Shown piece by piece: positions 52,806 through 61,849 of a DNA stretch of 64,000 nucleotides. The stretch spans positions 496,001-560,000 of the forward strand of contig NZ_JAGSPB010000002.1 in assembly GCF_019204025.1 (NCBI RefSeq), read 5' to 3'. How positions within the stretch are numbered: position 1 is the stretch's first letter; each line of letters opens with the position of its first letter. Source of the DNA: Erythrobacter ani (GTDB taxonomy: Bacteria > Pseudomonadota > Alphaproteobacteria > Sphingomonadales > Sphingomonadaceae). The notes below the pieces were generated by a model that saw nothing but the letters and a program-made list of their open reading frames with translations, searched no databases and was not told where the DNA came from. A program made the position numbers and the translations under genes.

Positions 52806-52848
52806 TCGCCGGTCCGAGTGACCGGGGCGAAGAGGCAAAAGGAGCGCT

Positions 52849-53595
52849 ATGATGACGACCAACCCTCTTGATTTTACTGGCAAGCGCGTCCTCGTCATCG
52901 GCGGGTCGAGCGGGATCGGCAATGGCATCGCGCAGGGCTTTCGCGCGAGCGGCGCTGACGTGATCGTCACCGGCACGCGGCCCGATGCGGGCGATTATCT
53001 GGAAGCGGAAGACAGCGATTTTCGCGGGCTTTCCTATCACTGCCTCAACGTGATGGATCGCGGTGCGGCAGCCGCACTGGCCGAAACCGTCGGCCCGGTC
53101 GATGTGCTCGTTCAGAGCCAGGGCATCGTCCGGTACAAGCGCAAGGAATTCGAGCGCGAGGGGTGGGACGACGTCGTCGACGTCAACTTGAACTCGGTGA
53201 TGGACGTCGCCCGCGCTTTCCATTCCGGCTTGGCAGAACGCGACGGCGCTATGATCATCGTGTCATCTGTGGCCGCGTTCAAATCGACCATCGGTACGCC
53301 CGCCTATGCCGCGTCCAAAGCGGGAGCGGCGAGCCTTGTGAAGACGCTCGGCGAAGCGTGGGCAAGAGACGGCGTCCGCGTAAACGGCATTGCGCCGGGT
53401 CTTGTTCCGACCAAGCTGACGAGCGTGACCACGGACCATCCCGACCGCCGCGAAGGTGCGCTGCAATCGATCCCGCTTCGGCGGATGGGCACCCCAGAGG
53501 ATATGGCGGGCGCGGCCCTTTTCCTCGCCTCGCCGCTGGCGAGCTACATCACCGGACAGACGATCGTGGTCGATGGCGGGCTGACGCTGAGCTGA
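52849..53595 (+). CDS. Short-chain dehydrogenase/reductase
   Basis: 248 residues, classical SDR: cofactor motif GGSSGIGNG, structural NVN-like VDVNLNSV, catalytic Ser (IIVSSVAAF) and Y-x3-K (YAASKAG), C-terminal [24 protein letters not shown] precedes the ATG. Preference for NAD(H) or NADP(H) and substrate unknown. Its last 160 bp are duplicated at 55641-55800. Confidence 0.93.
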   Translation: MMTTNPLDFTGKRVLVIGGSSGIGNGIAQGFRASGADVIVTGTRPDAGDYLEAEDSDFRGLSYHCLNVMDRGAAAALAETVGPVDVLVQSQGIVRYKRKEFEREGWDDVVDVNLNSVMDVARAFHSGLAERDGAMIIVSSVAAFKSTIGTPAYAASKAGAASLVKTLGEAWARDGVRVNGIAPGLVPTKLTSVTTDHPDRREGALQSIPLRRMGTPEDMAGAALFLASPLASYITGQTIVVDGGLTLS

Positions 53596-53911
53596 GGGAC
53601 TTCGGTTGATTGGATTTATGCGGGGAGAGGCAGGCGCGCCTCTGAATCCATACGGAACCAAAGCCGTCGTAGATTTCATAATCGGCTAATCACAGCTTCC
53701 GACCCAGTTTCGGACTGCAAGGTGGATGGTGTCTATGCGAAAAGCTTCACAAACCCGGACATAGTGACAAGCACTTTGCTGGATTGACTTCGGCGCTAAT
53801 TGAGGCCGCTACTCATTCAAGCTCTAAGAGCAGAATATGCGGATAAAATGCATCAAGCGTCTTAGCGCCATATCGGAAAGCTATTCTAGGAGCATCTCGT
53901 TATGCTGGAGA
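53596..53911. other. Gene-free lower-GC gap after the SDR gene
   Basis: A 316-bp stretch with stop codons in all frames and visibly lower GC than the neighbours. A small inverted repeat AGAGGC...GCCTCT at 53626-53643 lacks a U-run. Nothing else is seen. Confidence 0.6.
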
Positions 53912-55396
53912 TTAATCCGTTTCTTGAGACACTTCGAAAAGCTCACCATCGCTATCTAAGAGATAGAAGAATGTAGAGGCAATTCCTGCGCCATATCCTA
54001 CCAAGGTTCCAATTTCGCCTTGATCCGGCTGGAAGTCTTGGGTCTTGTCTTCGAATTCGTCGGCGCTGTGAAGAAACCCATCGGCCAGCTTCTCTGACTC
54101 GATCGAGAATACAGTCCCGTTGACGTCGAAAAAGACAAACGAGTCGCCGAATGCGGGATCGAACGAACTTCGAAATAATTGCCCCGCGATCACCCCTTCG
54201 CCCTGCTTGGGTCCATCGCCGACCTCGTAGATGAGATTTGGACCATTAATCTGATCGGGTGGGTCTGCGGTAACAGCCTCCGAACCCTCGAAGTTAGGCC
54301 AACCAAAGTCCAAAGGTCTCCAGTTCGGCCCGAAAACTGTTAGCTCATGAAAGACCGAAGAGCCGCGATCCGCAAGTATAGAGAGATCAGAGTCGACCAC
54401 ACGACTGTCTGAATCTGGAAGTGCGAAACCTCCAGGACGTTGCATCCCATCACCTATGACTTCAGGCCGGATCAGGATATTCCTCGGAAGGCTGGCTCCA
54501 GCAAAAGGGTCAACGAATGGCAGTCGGACAAGCTTGCCATACATTGTAGACGGATCTTGCGCGTCCGTCTGCGTTGGAGAACCGATCGCAATCAAAACCT
54601 CTGGCTGGTAGATGAAAGATACCGTTGTCGGCTCAGTCCAAGGGTCGGCCAACCTCGCAAATCCCGTGGTGCCGCGATCCGCATTAAAGGCTTGCAGCAT
54701 AAGCCCATCAGTGGGGCTGTGCGTGACCATGTAGATGCCCTTCTGATAAGTGGTACTGAAGAAGGCGGCACCGATCGCAAGGATTTCGCCAGGACGCCTG
54801 TTATCCCGAATGAATATATCCTCGACAACCGAGTTGTCGTCCTGGTTGAACCTCAAAACCCGTCCATTGCGCTCAGCAATAAGCAAGATCGGTTCACCTG
54901 CGATCTGAGCCATAGCTACCGGATCAACGATCCCATCAGCCACGCGTCGAACGACGATCCCTTCACGATCATTCGTGACTTCAACGCTAAGCGCGAGAGT
55001 AGCTTGCTCCCCACCGGCTTGCACTCGAAGGGTGACTTCGTAAGTGTTATCGAGATCCGCATCATTCGGCAGGTCGAAGTTGGGAACCTCGACAAACCGT
55101 AGACTACCATTGCTATCGATGACAAACGCGCTGGCATCCACTCCTGCGAAGATATCAAATGTGAGCGGATCGTTTTGCGGATCGCTAGCCGTCGCGGTGT
55201 AGAAGGTGCCGTCGGTGTTTTCGACTACACTTGCCGCGCTTGAAGATGTGAAAGTCGGCGCGGTCGCCACAGGGGTTGGGGTTGGGGTTGGGCTAGGTGA
55301 CGAGCTCCCTCCACCCCCACATGCTCCCAACATAAGAGAAATTGGCACAAGTATGCCGACCAGCACGCGCTGGTCAGATAAATGGAAGAAAGACAT
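53912..55396 (-). CDS. Lipoprotein with cadherin-like domain and glucose/sorbosone dehydrogenase-like propeller
   Basis: 494 residues from ATG 55396; the signal ends in lipobox LGAC followed by a GGGGSSS and (Pro-Thr) repeat tether. Residues ~45-140 are a cadherin-like beta domain (FTSSSAASVVENTDGTFYTA, NDPLTFDIF), then a beta-propeller of the soluble dehydrogenase type (MAQIAGEPILLIAERNGRVL, FGPNWRPLDFGWPNFEG). Cofactor-binding residues cannot be confirmed, so catalysis is open. Codon use is distinctly more AT-rich than its surroundings, and it sits between an SDR gene and a duplicated SDR tail, suggesting acquisition. Confidence 0.8.
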   Translation of the reverse strand: MSFFHLSDQRVLVGILVPISLMLGACGGGGSSSPSPTPTPTPVATAPTFTSSSAASVVENTDGTFYTATASDPQNDPLTFDIFAGVDASAFVIDSNGSLRFVEVPNFDLPNDADLDNTYEVTLRVQAGGEQATLALSVEVTNDREGIVVRRVADGIVDPVAMAQIAGEPILLIAERNGRVLRFNQDDNSVVEDIFIRDNRRPGEILAIGAAFFSTTYQKGIYMVTHSPTDGLMLQAFNADRGTTGFARLADPWTEPTTVSFIYQPEVLIAIGSPTQTDAQDPSTMYGKLVRLPFVDPFAGASLPRNILIRPEVIGDGMQRPGGFALPDSDSRVVDSDLSILADRGSSVFHELTVFGPNWRPLDFGWPNFEGSEAVTADPPDQINGPNLIYEVGDGPKQGEGVIAGQLFRSSFDPAFGDSFVFFDVNGTVFSIESEKLADGFLHSADEFEDKTQDFQPDQGEIGTLVGYGAGIASTFFYLLDSDGELFEVSQETD

Positions 55397-55800
<404 letters not shown>

Positions 55801-56050
55801 TTTGCAGGTTGTGCTTGCATCCGGTCGAGATCGACCCATCAGTCAGGCCTTGTGCGACTGCTTACCGCTGCGAAATGGACGGAAGCCGGTGGAAGCGCAC
55901 GTCTGAGCGTGCAGTCATTGCGTACAAATTCTGACTGCCCGTAGCTTGTAGATCATGGCGGTCATCACCATCTCGTAACCATCGAGAGCACTTTTCAATG
56001 CGCCCCTCGACTGAGAGACAATTGCGCTCCCGCATTAGGGAGAACGCAAG
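55801..56050. other. Gap downstream of the SDR remnant
   Basis: 250 bp without a supported gene. It holds the presumed promoter for the small TTG-started frame and SET-domain gene that follow. Confidence 0.5.
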
Positions 56051-56254
56051 TTGAGCCTCAACAGACTGCTTTATGACCACCAGATCGCTTTGATGAATGC
56101 CGCAGCGGCAGAAGCCAGGGCTGTGCGACGCGATTGCGTCGATCATCACGAAAACCTGATTCAAAAAGCTCGGCAGCAACTCGGTGTCGCGCAATACCCT
56201 GTCGCAAGGATCAGGGCCAATGCCGCTTGGTCTCGTCACGCCATTGCCGATTGA
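56051..56254 (+). CDS. Small hypothetical protein upstream of the SET-domain gene
   Basis: 67 residues from TTG 56051 preceded by AGGGAGAA at 6 bp. The sequence (LLYDHQIALMNAAAAEARAV...RDCVDHHENLIQKARQQLG) looks like a short helical soluble protein. It ends 10 bp before the SET-domain gene, consistent with a two-gene unit. No family recognised; the non-ATG start keeps confidence moderate. Confidence 0.5.
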   Translation: MSLNRLLYDHQIALMNAAAAEARAVRRDCVDHHENLIQKARQQLGVAQYPVARIRANAAWSRHAIAD

Positions 56255-56264
56255 GGGATCTCAC

Positions 56265-56783
56265 ATGAAGACTGTTATCGAAGAGCGAACTGCGAACGGG
56301 CGCGGGCAAGGGGTTTTTGCCTTGGGATCATTCAGCAAAGGCGACATTCTCTACGTCGGCGTGCTCGATGATAGTCCGATAGCCAATCACTCGCATGCCT
56401 CGCAGATCAGCAAGACCAGATTTGGATTTCACAAGGGATTGGGCTCCAAGTTCAACCATTCGTGCGATCCGAATTGCGGCATCGCACTCAACGAATCAGG
56501 CGGCCATGACATCGTGGCCATGCGCGACATCGCGGTTGAAGACGAGGCCACATACGATTACGCGATGCGCAACTACCGGATCGAACATTTCGCCGGCCCA
56601 TGCGGATGCGGGCACGCAAACTGTCGTGGGTCGATCACCGGTTGGAAAGACCTGCCTCAACAACGCAAGCAAGACTACGCCGGATTCGTCGCGCCCTACC
56701 TGATCGAGATGGACGTCGAGGATACCGCAGCCGCTCGGGAAGAACGCGCATATGCGGGTTTCGCGAGCCAGACCTCCGCGTGA
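56265..56783 (+). CDS. SET domain-containing protein
   Basis: 172 residues. SET signatures in order: GRGQGVFALGSFSKGDIL, FNHSCDPNCG (SAM/substrate core), YDYAMRNYR and a post-SET-like Cys cluster CGCGHANCRG that could bind zinc. Such proteins are lysine methyltransferases; the bacterial target is unknown. The start at 56265 has GAGGGA 6 bp upstream; the frame extends 27 codons further without support. Confidence 0.88.
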   Translation: MKTVIEERTANGRGQGVFALGSFSKGDILYVGVLDDSPIANHSHASQISKTRFGFHKGLGSKFNHSCDPNCGIALNESGGHDIVAMRDIAVEDEATYDYAMRNYRIEHFAGPCGCGHANCRGSITGWKDLPQQRKQDYAGFVAPYLIEMDVEDTAAAREERAYAGFASQTSA

Positions 56784-56891
56784 TTACAAGACCGATATGC
56801 GTGCGATCCAGGCCGCTACTGATGGACACGCAAGGCGCACGTTTTCGGGCTGGGAAGCGTAGAGCTTTCGCCTCGAAAGGATAAACACATC

Positions 56892-57146
56892 ATGATCCCA
56901 GACAATTTCCTTCCGCGCTGTCACCCCCACATGTTGGGTGAAGGCGGCGGTGTCGATATTTCTCAATGTGAGGCATTGGCAAAAGACATGGCTGAGCTTC
57001 GTGGGATGGGCGTTATTCTCACGCTGGTCGGGAGCTATCAGGTGGGCGCTTATCGCTACACAAACCTTGGGGATGCTCTGGCTCATGCTCGCCATCAGCG
57101 TGTCCTGCCCGAAAAAGAGCCCCCGTCGACTGGCGACGGAGGCTAA
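56892..57146 (+). CDS. Small hypothetical protein
   Basis: 84 residues, ATG at 56892 with AAAGGAT about 10 bp upstream. Begins MIPDNFLPRCHPHMLGEGGG and contains VILTLVGSYQVGAYRYTNLGDALAHA, a pattern that looks like a genuine small alpha/beta protein. No function can be assigned. Confidence 0.5.
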   Translation: MIPDNFLPRCHPHMLGEGGGVDISQCEALAKDMAELRGMGVILTLVGSYQVGAYRYTNLGDALAHARHQRVLPEKEPPSTGDGG

Positions 57147-57262
57147 AGTCAGAGGTCGGAAGGCAACTTGCCTCAGACTCTCCTTCGGGTCGCGTCGTTG
57201 CAGATGCACCCTGCATTTCGTGAGCCGGAAGTGGTTAAGCTCCCGGCCCTGTGTGTTCGGTG

Positions 57263-57517
57263 TCAGCCCTGCTGTTGGCTGGCTTGGTTCTTATGGCTCG
57301 CGCCTTCGCCCTGCTCGTGCTGCAGGTTCACAGCATGTTTCTTGCCACCGTCGACTTCGCTGGTTTCATAACTGAAACGCTGATCGACCTTAGGCATCTG
57401 GCCTTCCTGTTGAAGGTCGGCCTTCTTGAACCGAAGGACGTCGCCACCCTTTTCGGGGGTGATTGCGCCGGTTCCCGAGCTGCTGTCGTAGCTTTTGATC
57501 TTGCCATAATGTGTCAT
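57263..57517 (-). CDS. Divergent cold-shock-like protein
   Basis: 84 residues from ATG 57517 (AAGGA 7 bp upstream; the frame runs further upstream but without homology). The beta-barrel pattern GKIKSYDSSSGTGAITPEKGGDVLRFKKADL follows the CspA outline, but RNP1 (K-G-F-G-F-I) is S-G-T-G-A-I and the RNP2 aromatic/His residues are missing. A Gln/His-rich tail follows. It may have lost single-strand nucleic-acid stacking or changed ligand. Confidence 0.75.
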   Translation of the reverse strand: MTHYGKIKSYDSSSGTGAITPEKGGDVLRFKKADLQQEGQMPKVDQRFSYETSEVDGGKKHAVNLQHEQGEGASHKNQASQQQG

Positions 57518-57958
57518 GCGTGATTCCTTCGGACGAGTGTGCAGCGCGCCAGAATTGACCCGGCTGCGACTAAGAGGCGGAACTGAAGGATGGGGCTGCC
57601 AAATGTGGGAGCGGTGACCGTCGATTGCGACTGGAAGCTTACATTTAGATGGGGCTGACCGAGGCCACCTACAACCTGTCGGGCGATTTATATCTGGGTC
57701 TGACACCTTGTCCGCAATCGGGTCGCTAACAGTACGGTGTGCTAACCAAAGCGCATGACTTTCCTACATGGGGCATTCGTGCGATCCATAATTCAGGCTA
57801 GTGGACTACGAAACACGGTTCGAGTTGGAAAAGTGTCACCCTGGCGAAATGGGCCAATTGTTGAACTAAACCAGATATTTGATCGTGGATTCCTTGCTTG
57901 ACACCCTGTCAAATCTGTCACCCTCGTAGGAAATATTCCGCTATCACGGAGATACGTT
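57518..57958. other. Intergenic region between the cold-shock-like and aldo/keto reductase genes
   Basis: 441 bp without a supported coding frame; AT content rises toward 57,850-57,950. It holds the dyad at 57898-57912 and two copies of TGTCACCCT (about 57,833 and 57,917). Confidence 0.6.
57898..57912. promoter_or_regulatory. Perfect dyad TTGACA-CCC-TGTCAA before the aldo/keto reductase gene
   Basis: A 15-bp perfect inverted repeat 46 bp before the ATG; its left arm is also a consensus -35 hexamer. It could be a repressor operator, but no adjacent regulator gene is present. Confidence 0.4.
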
Positions 57959-58981
57959 ATGAAATTTACCCGTCTCGGAAATTCCGGCCTGATGGTCTCG
58001 CGGCTCTGTCTTGGCTGCATGAGTTATGGTGACACGACCAAAGGCTGGCACGGTGACTGGTTGCTGGGCGAAGAGGAGAGCCGTCCTTTCTTTAGAAAGG
58101 CGCTGGAAGCGGGCATCAACTTCTTCGACACGGCTAACGTGTATTCGGGCGGCACGTCCGAGGAGATTACCGGCAAGCTGCTCGGCGAGATGGCGCGCCG
58201 CGATGAGATTGTGGTCGCGACCAAAGCCTACTTTCCGTGGCGGCAGGCTCCCAATGCTGGCGGCAATTCCCGCAAGGCGCTGATGCAGGCGGTCGATGAC
58301 AGCCTGACCCGGCTCGGCATGGACTACATCGATCTTTACCAGATCCACCGCTGGGATGAGGCTACGCCGATCGAGGAGACGATGGAGGCGCTGCATGACA
58401 TCGTGAAGGCGGGCAAGGCCCGGTATATCGGCGCGTCGTCCATGTATGCGTGGCAGTTCGCCAAGGCGCAGGAGACCGCCCGGGCGAATGGCTGGACGGC
58501 CTTCATTGCGATGCAAAACCAGCTCAACCTGCTCTACCGCGAGGAGGAGCGCGAGATGCTTCCTCTATGCGAGGAGGAAGGGGTGGGTGTGATCCCGTGG
58601 AGTCCGCTTGCGCGTGGACGGCTGGCGCGGCCGCTCGGCGAGGAGACGGTGCGGAGCGAGACCGACAGTGTGGGCAAGATGCTGTACAAGGAGGACGAGG
58701 CCGACAACGCTGTCGTATCGGCATTGGCCGATCTGGCGGAGAAGCGCGGCGACACGATGGCAAGCCTGGCGCTGGCGTGGCACTACACCCATCCGGCAGT
58801 TACCGCGCCGATCATTGGTGCGACCAAGCCGCACCATATCGAGGATGCGGTTGCTGCGCTGGACATCGCGCTCAGCGATGATGAGGTCGCTCTGCTTGAG
58901 AAATCCTATCGCCCCAAATGGCCGACCGGCATGGGGATGCCCGCGCCGGCCATGGATCAGGTCAGTGTTTTGGGCGAGTAA
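57959..58981 (+). CDS. Aldo/keto reductase
   Basis: 340 residues of a TIM-barrel NADP-dependent oxidoreductase: active-site Asp and Tyr in FFDTANVYSGGTSEE, Lys in EIVVATKAYF, His in YQIHRWD, and cofactor segment PIIGATKPHHIEDAV. It reduces carbonyl compounds of unknown identity. CGGAG precedes the ATG. Convergent with the TonB receptor gene. Confidence 0.92.
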   Translation: MKFTRLGNSGLMVSRLCLGCMSYGDTTKGWHGDWLLGEEESRPFFRKALEAGINFFDTANVYSGGTSEEITGKLLGEMARRDEIVVATKAYFPWRQAPNAGGNSRKALMQAVDDSLTRLGMDYIDLYQIHRWDEATPIEETMEALHDIVKAGKARYIGASSMYAWQFAKAQETARANGWTAFIAMQNQLNLLYREEEREMLPLCEEEGVGVIPWSPLARGRLARPLGEETVRSETDSVGKMLYKEDEADNAVVSALADLAEKRGDTMASLALAWHYTHPAVTAPIIGATKPHHIEDAVAALDIALSDDEVALLEKSYRPKWPTGMGMPAPAMDQVSVLGE

Positions 58982-58985
58982 GCGG

Positions 58986-59016
58986 GCGGCGCGAATTCCC
59001 GAACGCACCGCGCCGC
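58986..59016. terminator. Possible hairpin between convergent genes
   Basis: GCGGCGCG (58986-58993) pairs with CGCGCCGC (59009-59016) between the aldo/keto reductase stop and the TonB receptor stop. There is no U-run, so termination is uncertain. Confidence 0.3.
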
Positions 59017-59026
59017 TGCACCTGGA

Positions 59027-61729
59027 TCAGAATTCTGCCTTCACGCCGAAGGAGAACGAGGTGCCCACGTCGAACGTGTTGATCTCGATCCGGTTCTCTC
59101 CGAGTTCCTGAAACTCGAAATTGTCGCGGCCAAAGATGTTTCGGACCTCGAAGGAGAGCTCCAGCGGCACACCCCAGGCGCCCACTTCCGACCGGGCGAC
59201 GAGATCGACGGTGATGCCGGGATCCTCCACCACATCGGGCAGGGCTCCGCCGCGCAGGGTAACGCGCTCGCTCGCATAGTTCACGAGCACGGTCAGCTGC
59301 TGGGTCTTTTCGGTATCCTCGATCCCGAGCGACACGTTGGCGACGTGGTCCGATTGACCGACCAGGGGCGCACCGTCATCGAAGATGAGGGCGGAAAGCT
59401 GGCTCGGATTCGAAGTGGTCGGAGAGATATCGTCCGGTCCCACCGCGATTTCGGACTGGGTGTAGGTGTAGTTGGCCAGCAGCAGGAGCTGCTTCGTTTC
59501 GAAGAAGGTTCCGCCAAGATCGTAGAGATCGAAACTGTAAACCAGGTCGAGTTCAGCCCCGTACAATTCAGCAGAAGGAGCGTTGGCGAAACTGGTAAGG
59601 ACCTGACCCGATGCCGAGATCAGCGTGTTTTCGATCGGGTTGTCGATCTCCTTGTAAAAGCCTGCAAGACTGACGCGGTTCGATCCGTTCAGATAGTATT
59701 CGGCGCGCGCTTCCACGTTGGTCAGTTCGCTGTCATCGAGCAGCGGGTTGCCGCGGAACCGGCGGTTCGATTCCGGATCGAAATAGGTTTGCTCGACCAG
59801 TTCACGAAACTGCGGGCGGGCGATGGTCTGGGACGCGGAGAGCCGCAATTGCAGGTCGTCGATCGGCTCCCAGGTGATCGTGCCGCCGGGAAGGAAGTAA
59901 TCGTTGGCGAGATTGGTGGGCGTTGCGCCGGCGATCGGAGTGATGAAGATCGATTGGTCGAGCGCGACGAACTGGTCTGCATCTTCGTAGCGGACGCCTG
60001 CTTCCAGGGTGAGCGTATCGGTCGGAAGCCAGCGGAACAGTCCGTAGCCCGCGACGATCTCGATCCCGGCGTCGAAAACGGGAAAGGGCGATGCTTCGGT
60101 GAGGGTGACGTTGAACGCTGCGAGTGTTGCGTCGTTGAGAATGTCTCCCGGTCGGCGCAGACCGAGTGCGGGGACGATCTCATCGCCGAGCACGTCGCCG
60201 GTGATGAAAGGTCGGAATTCCCGGCTGGAAGACCGACGGGTCGTGTCCGAATACGCGCCGCCCACGGTCACTTCGAAATTGGCCGCTACCTCGTAAGACA
60301 GATCGGCGCCGCCGAAATACAGCTCTTCCTGAAGATCGTCGAATGCGACGGTCGTAATCCCGGCGTCGGAAAGCTGGTTGAAATACGCAACGAAGCGATC
60401 GCCGAACGGATCGCCGGGGATGTTCGTCCGGGTGTAGCTGACGGTCGTGTTGAACGGTGCCTCACGATCTGTTCGGGCATAACCGCCGCGCAAGTCGACA
60501 TCGATGTTGCCGAAATCGAATTCGGTCACGAGCTGTGTGTCGATAAGCTGGCGTTCGAACCAGGCGGTCTGCTGGTTCTGGAAGTCAAAGCCGCTGAAGC
60601 CGGGAAGAATATCGGTCCCTTCCTCGAACCGAGCAGTCTTCAGCGTGTCGCGAATATAAAGGTTGGTCCAGCGGATCGTGTGAGGGCCGGTATCGAGACC
60701 CAACGACAGCAGCGCGTTGAACAGGACATTTTCATCGGTGATGAAGGTGCGGAAATCCTGAAACAGTTCGGACAGGTCAGAACTGCCGCCCTGGCTGATC
60801 ACGGTGCGATTGCGCAGGCTGTTCTTCAGCGAAGCGGTCGCGATCACGCCGAGATAGGTATCCCCGCCCAGTTCGAAGGACGCACCCCCGCTAAGTGAGC
60901 CGGAGAAGTTCGGGCGCTGCGAATCCTCCTGCTGCAAAGTGACGAGGTTGACCGGCAGCAGCTGACTGGCAATGCCTTCGCTGATTTGGAGCGGAACCGC
61001 GCCGATGCGCTCACCGCTGTCCAGAAATGCCTGAAGGTTGGAGGGAATGTCGCGGTTGCCGGTGTCGAAGCCGAACGAATCCAGATCGGAGCCAAAATAG
61101 GTCAGACCATTTTCGAATGTCGTTTCAGTGTCGCCGCTGACCGAAAAGCTGACATTGAGGAAGTCCTCGACAGGAACTGCTTTGGTCGTGAGGTTGATAA
61201 CACCGCCGCCAAACTCGCCAGGGTAATTGGCCGAGTAGGTTTTCTGAACCAAAGAAGACGCAACAACATTGGTCGGGAAGATATCGAGTGGTACGACCCG
61301 GCTGAGCGGTTCCGGGCTGGGAAGCGGGAGCCCGTTCAAAAGAGCGAGCGAGTAGCGATCTCCCAAGCCGCGAACGAAAACCCGGCCGTCGCCGACCACG
61401 GAAAGGCCGGTCACGCGGCCAAGCGCGCCTGCGATGTCGCTTTCGCCGGTGCGGGCAATGTCCGCCTCCGAAAGCACATTCAGAACCTGTGTCGAAGATC
61501 GTTCCGGATTGCGGTTGCGACGTCCGGTGACGATGATTCCGCCTCCGGGAACCGAAATGTCCGGCTGTTCCACCTCGTCCTGTTCCTGCACGCCATCGAC
61601 GTCTTCGATCAGGTCGTCTTCGGCCTGCTGCGGATCGCTTGTGTCATTGGACTGCGCGTAAACGGCAGCCGGAAATGTCAGCGAGGTTGAAAAAAGCAGC
61701 AGTCCTGCAAGACGCTTGCCAGTCGACAT
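59027..61729 (-). CDS. TonB-dependent outer-membrane receptor
   Basis: 900 residues. Signal peptide ending AVYAQS, an acidic linker, plug domain (VLSEADIARTGESDIAGALG, RGLGDRYSLALLNGLPLPSPEP, EFGGGVINLTTK) and a beta-barrel ending in FGVKAEF with terminal Phe. It imports an unidentified ligand. Start at 61729 has GAAGGGG upstream; the frame extends 20 codons more. It follows a secreted lipoprotein gene on the same strand by 120 bp, suggesting one functional unit. Confidence 0.92.
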   Translation of the reverse strand: MSTGKRLAGLLLFSTSLTFPAAVYAQSNDTSDPQQAEDDLIEDVDGVQEQDEVEQPDISVPGGGIIVTGRRNRNPERSSTQVLNVLSEADIARTGESDIAGALGRVTGLSVVGDGRVFVRGLGDRYSLALLNGLPLPSPEPLSRVVPLDIFPTNVVASSLVQKTYSANYPGEFGGGVINLTTKAVPVEDFLNVSFSVSGDTETTFENGLTYFGSDLDSFGFDTGNRDIPSNLQAFLDSGERIGAVPLQISEGIASQLLPVNLVTLQQEDSQRPNFSGSLSGGASFELGGDTYLGVIATASLKNSLRNRTVISQGGSSDLSELFQDFRTFITDENVLFNALLSLGLDTGPHTIRWTNLYIRDTLKTARFEEGTDILPGFSGFDFQNQQTAWFERQLIDTQLVTEFDFGNIDVDLRGGYARTDREAPFNTTVSYTRTNIPGDPFGDRFVAYFNQLSDAGITTVAFDDLQEELYFGGADLSYEVAANFEVTVGGAYSDTTRRSSSREFRPFITGDVLGDEIVPALGLRRPGDILNDATLAAFNVTLTEASPFPVFDAGIEIVAGYGLFRWLPTDTLTLEAGVRYEDADQFVALDQSIFITPIAGATPTNLANDYFLPGGTITWEPIDDLQLRLSASQTIARPQFRELVEQTYFDPESNRRFRGNPLLDDSELTNVEARAEYYLNGSNRVSLAGFYKEIDNPIENTLISASGQVLTSFANAPSAELYGAELDLVYSFDLYDLGGTFFETKQLLLLANYTYTQSEIAVGPDDISPTTSNPSQLSALIFDDGAPLVGQSDHVANVSLGIEDTEKTQQLTVLVNYASERVTLRGGALPDVVEDPGITVDLVARSEVGAWGVPLELSFEVRNIFGRDNFEFQELGENRIEINTFDVGTSFSFGVKAEF

Positions 61730-61849
61730 AGAATTAGACCCCTTCGTTTCAGGCCCTGAACCTGGTGAGCCTGGGATGGCTCGATACATTTGCGTAGGGG
61801 AGGCACCGCGGTGTTCGCAGCGCCTCCCCCGAAAAGCGTTACGGCGCGA

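Noticed and set aside
55255-55320. GGTTGG-type tandem repeat as a mobile or CRISPR-like repeat
   Set aside because: It encodes the Pro-Thr tether of the lipoprotein after its lipobox, a common low-complexity linker.
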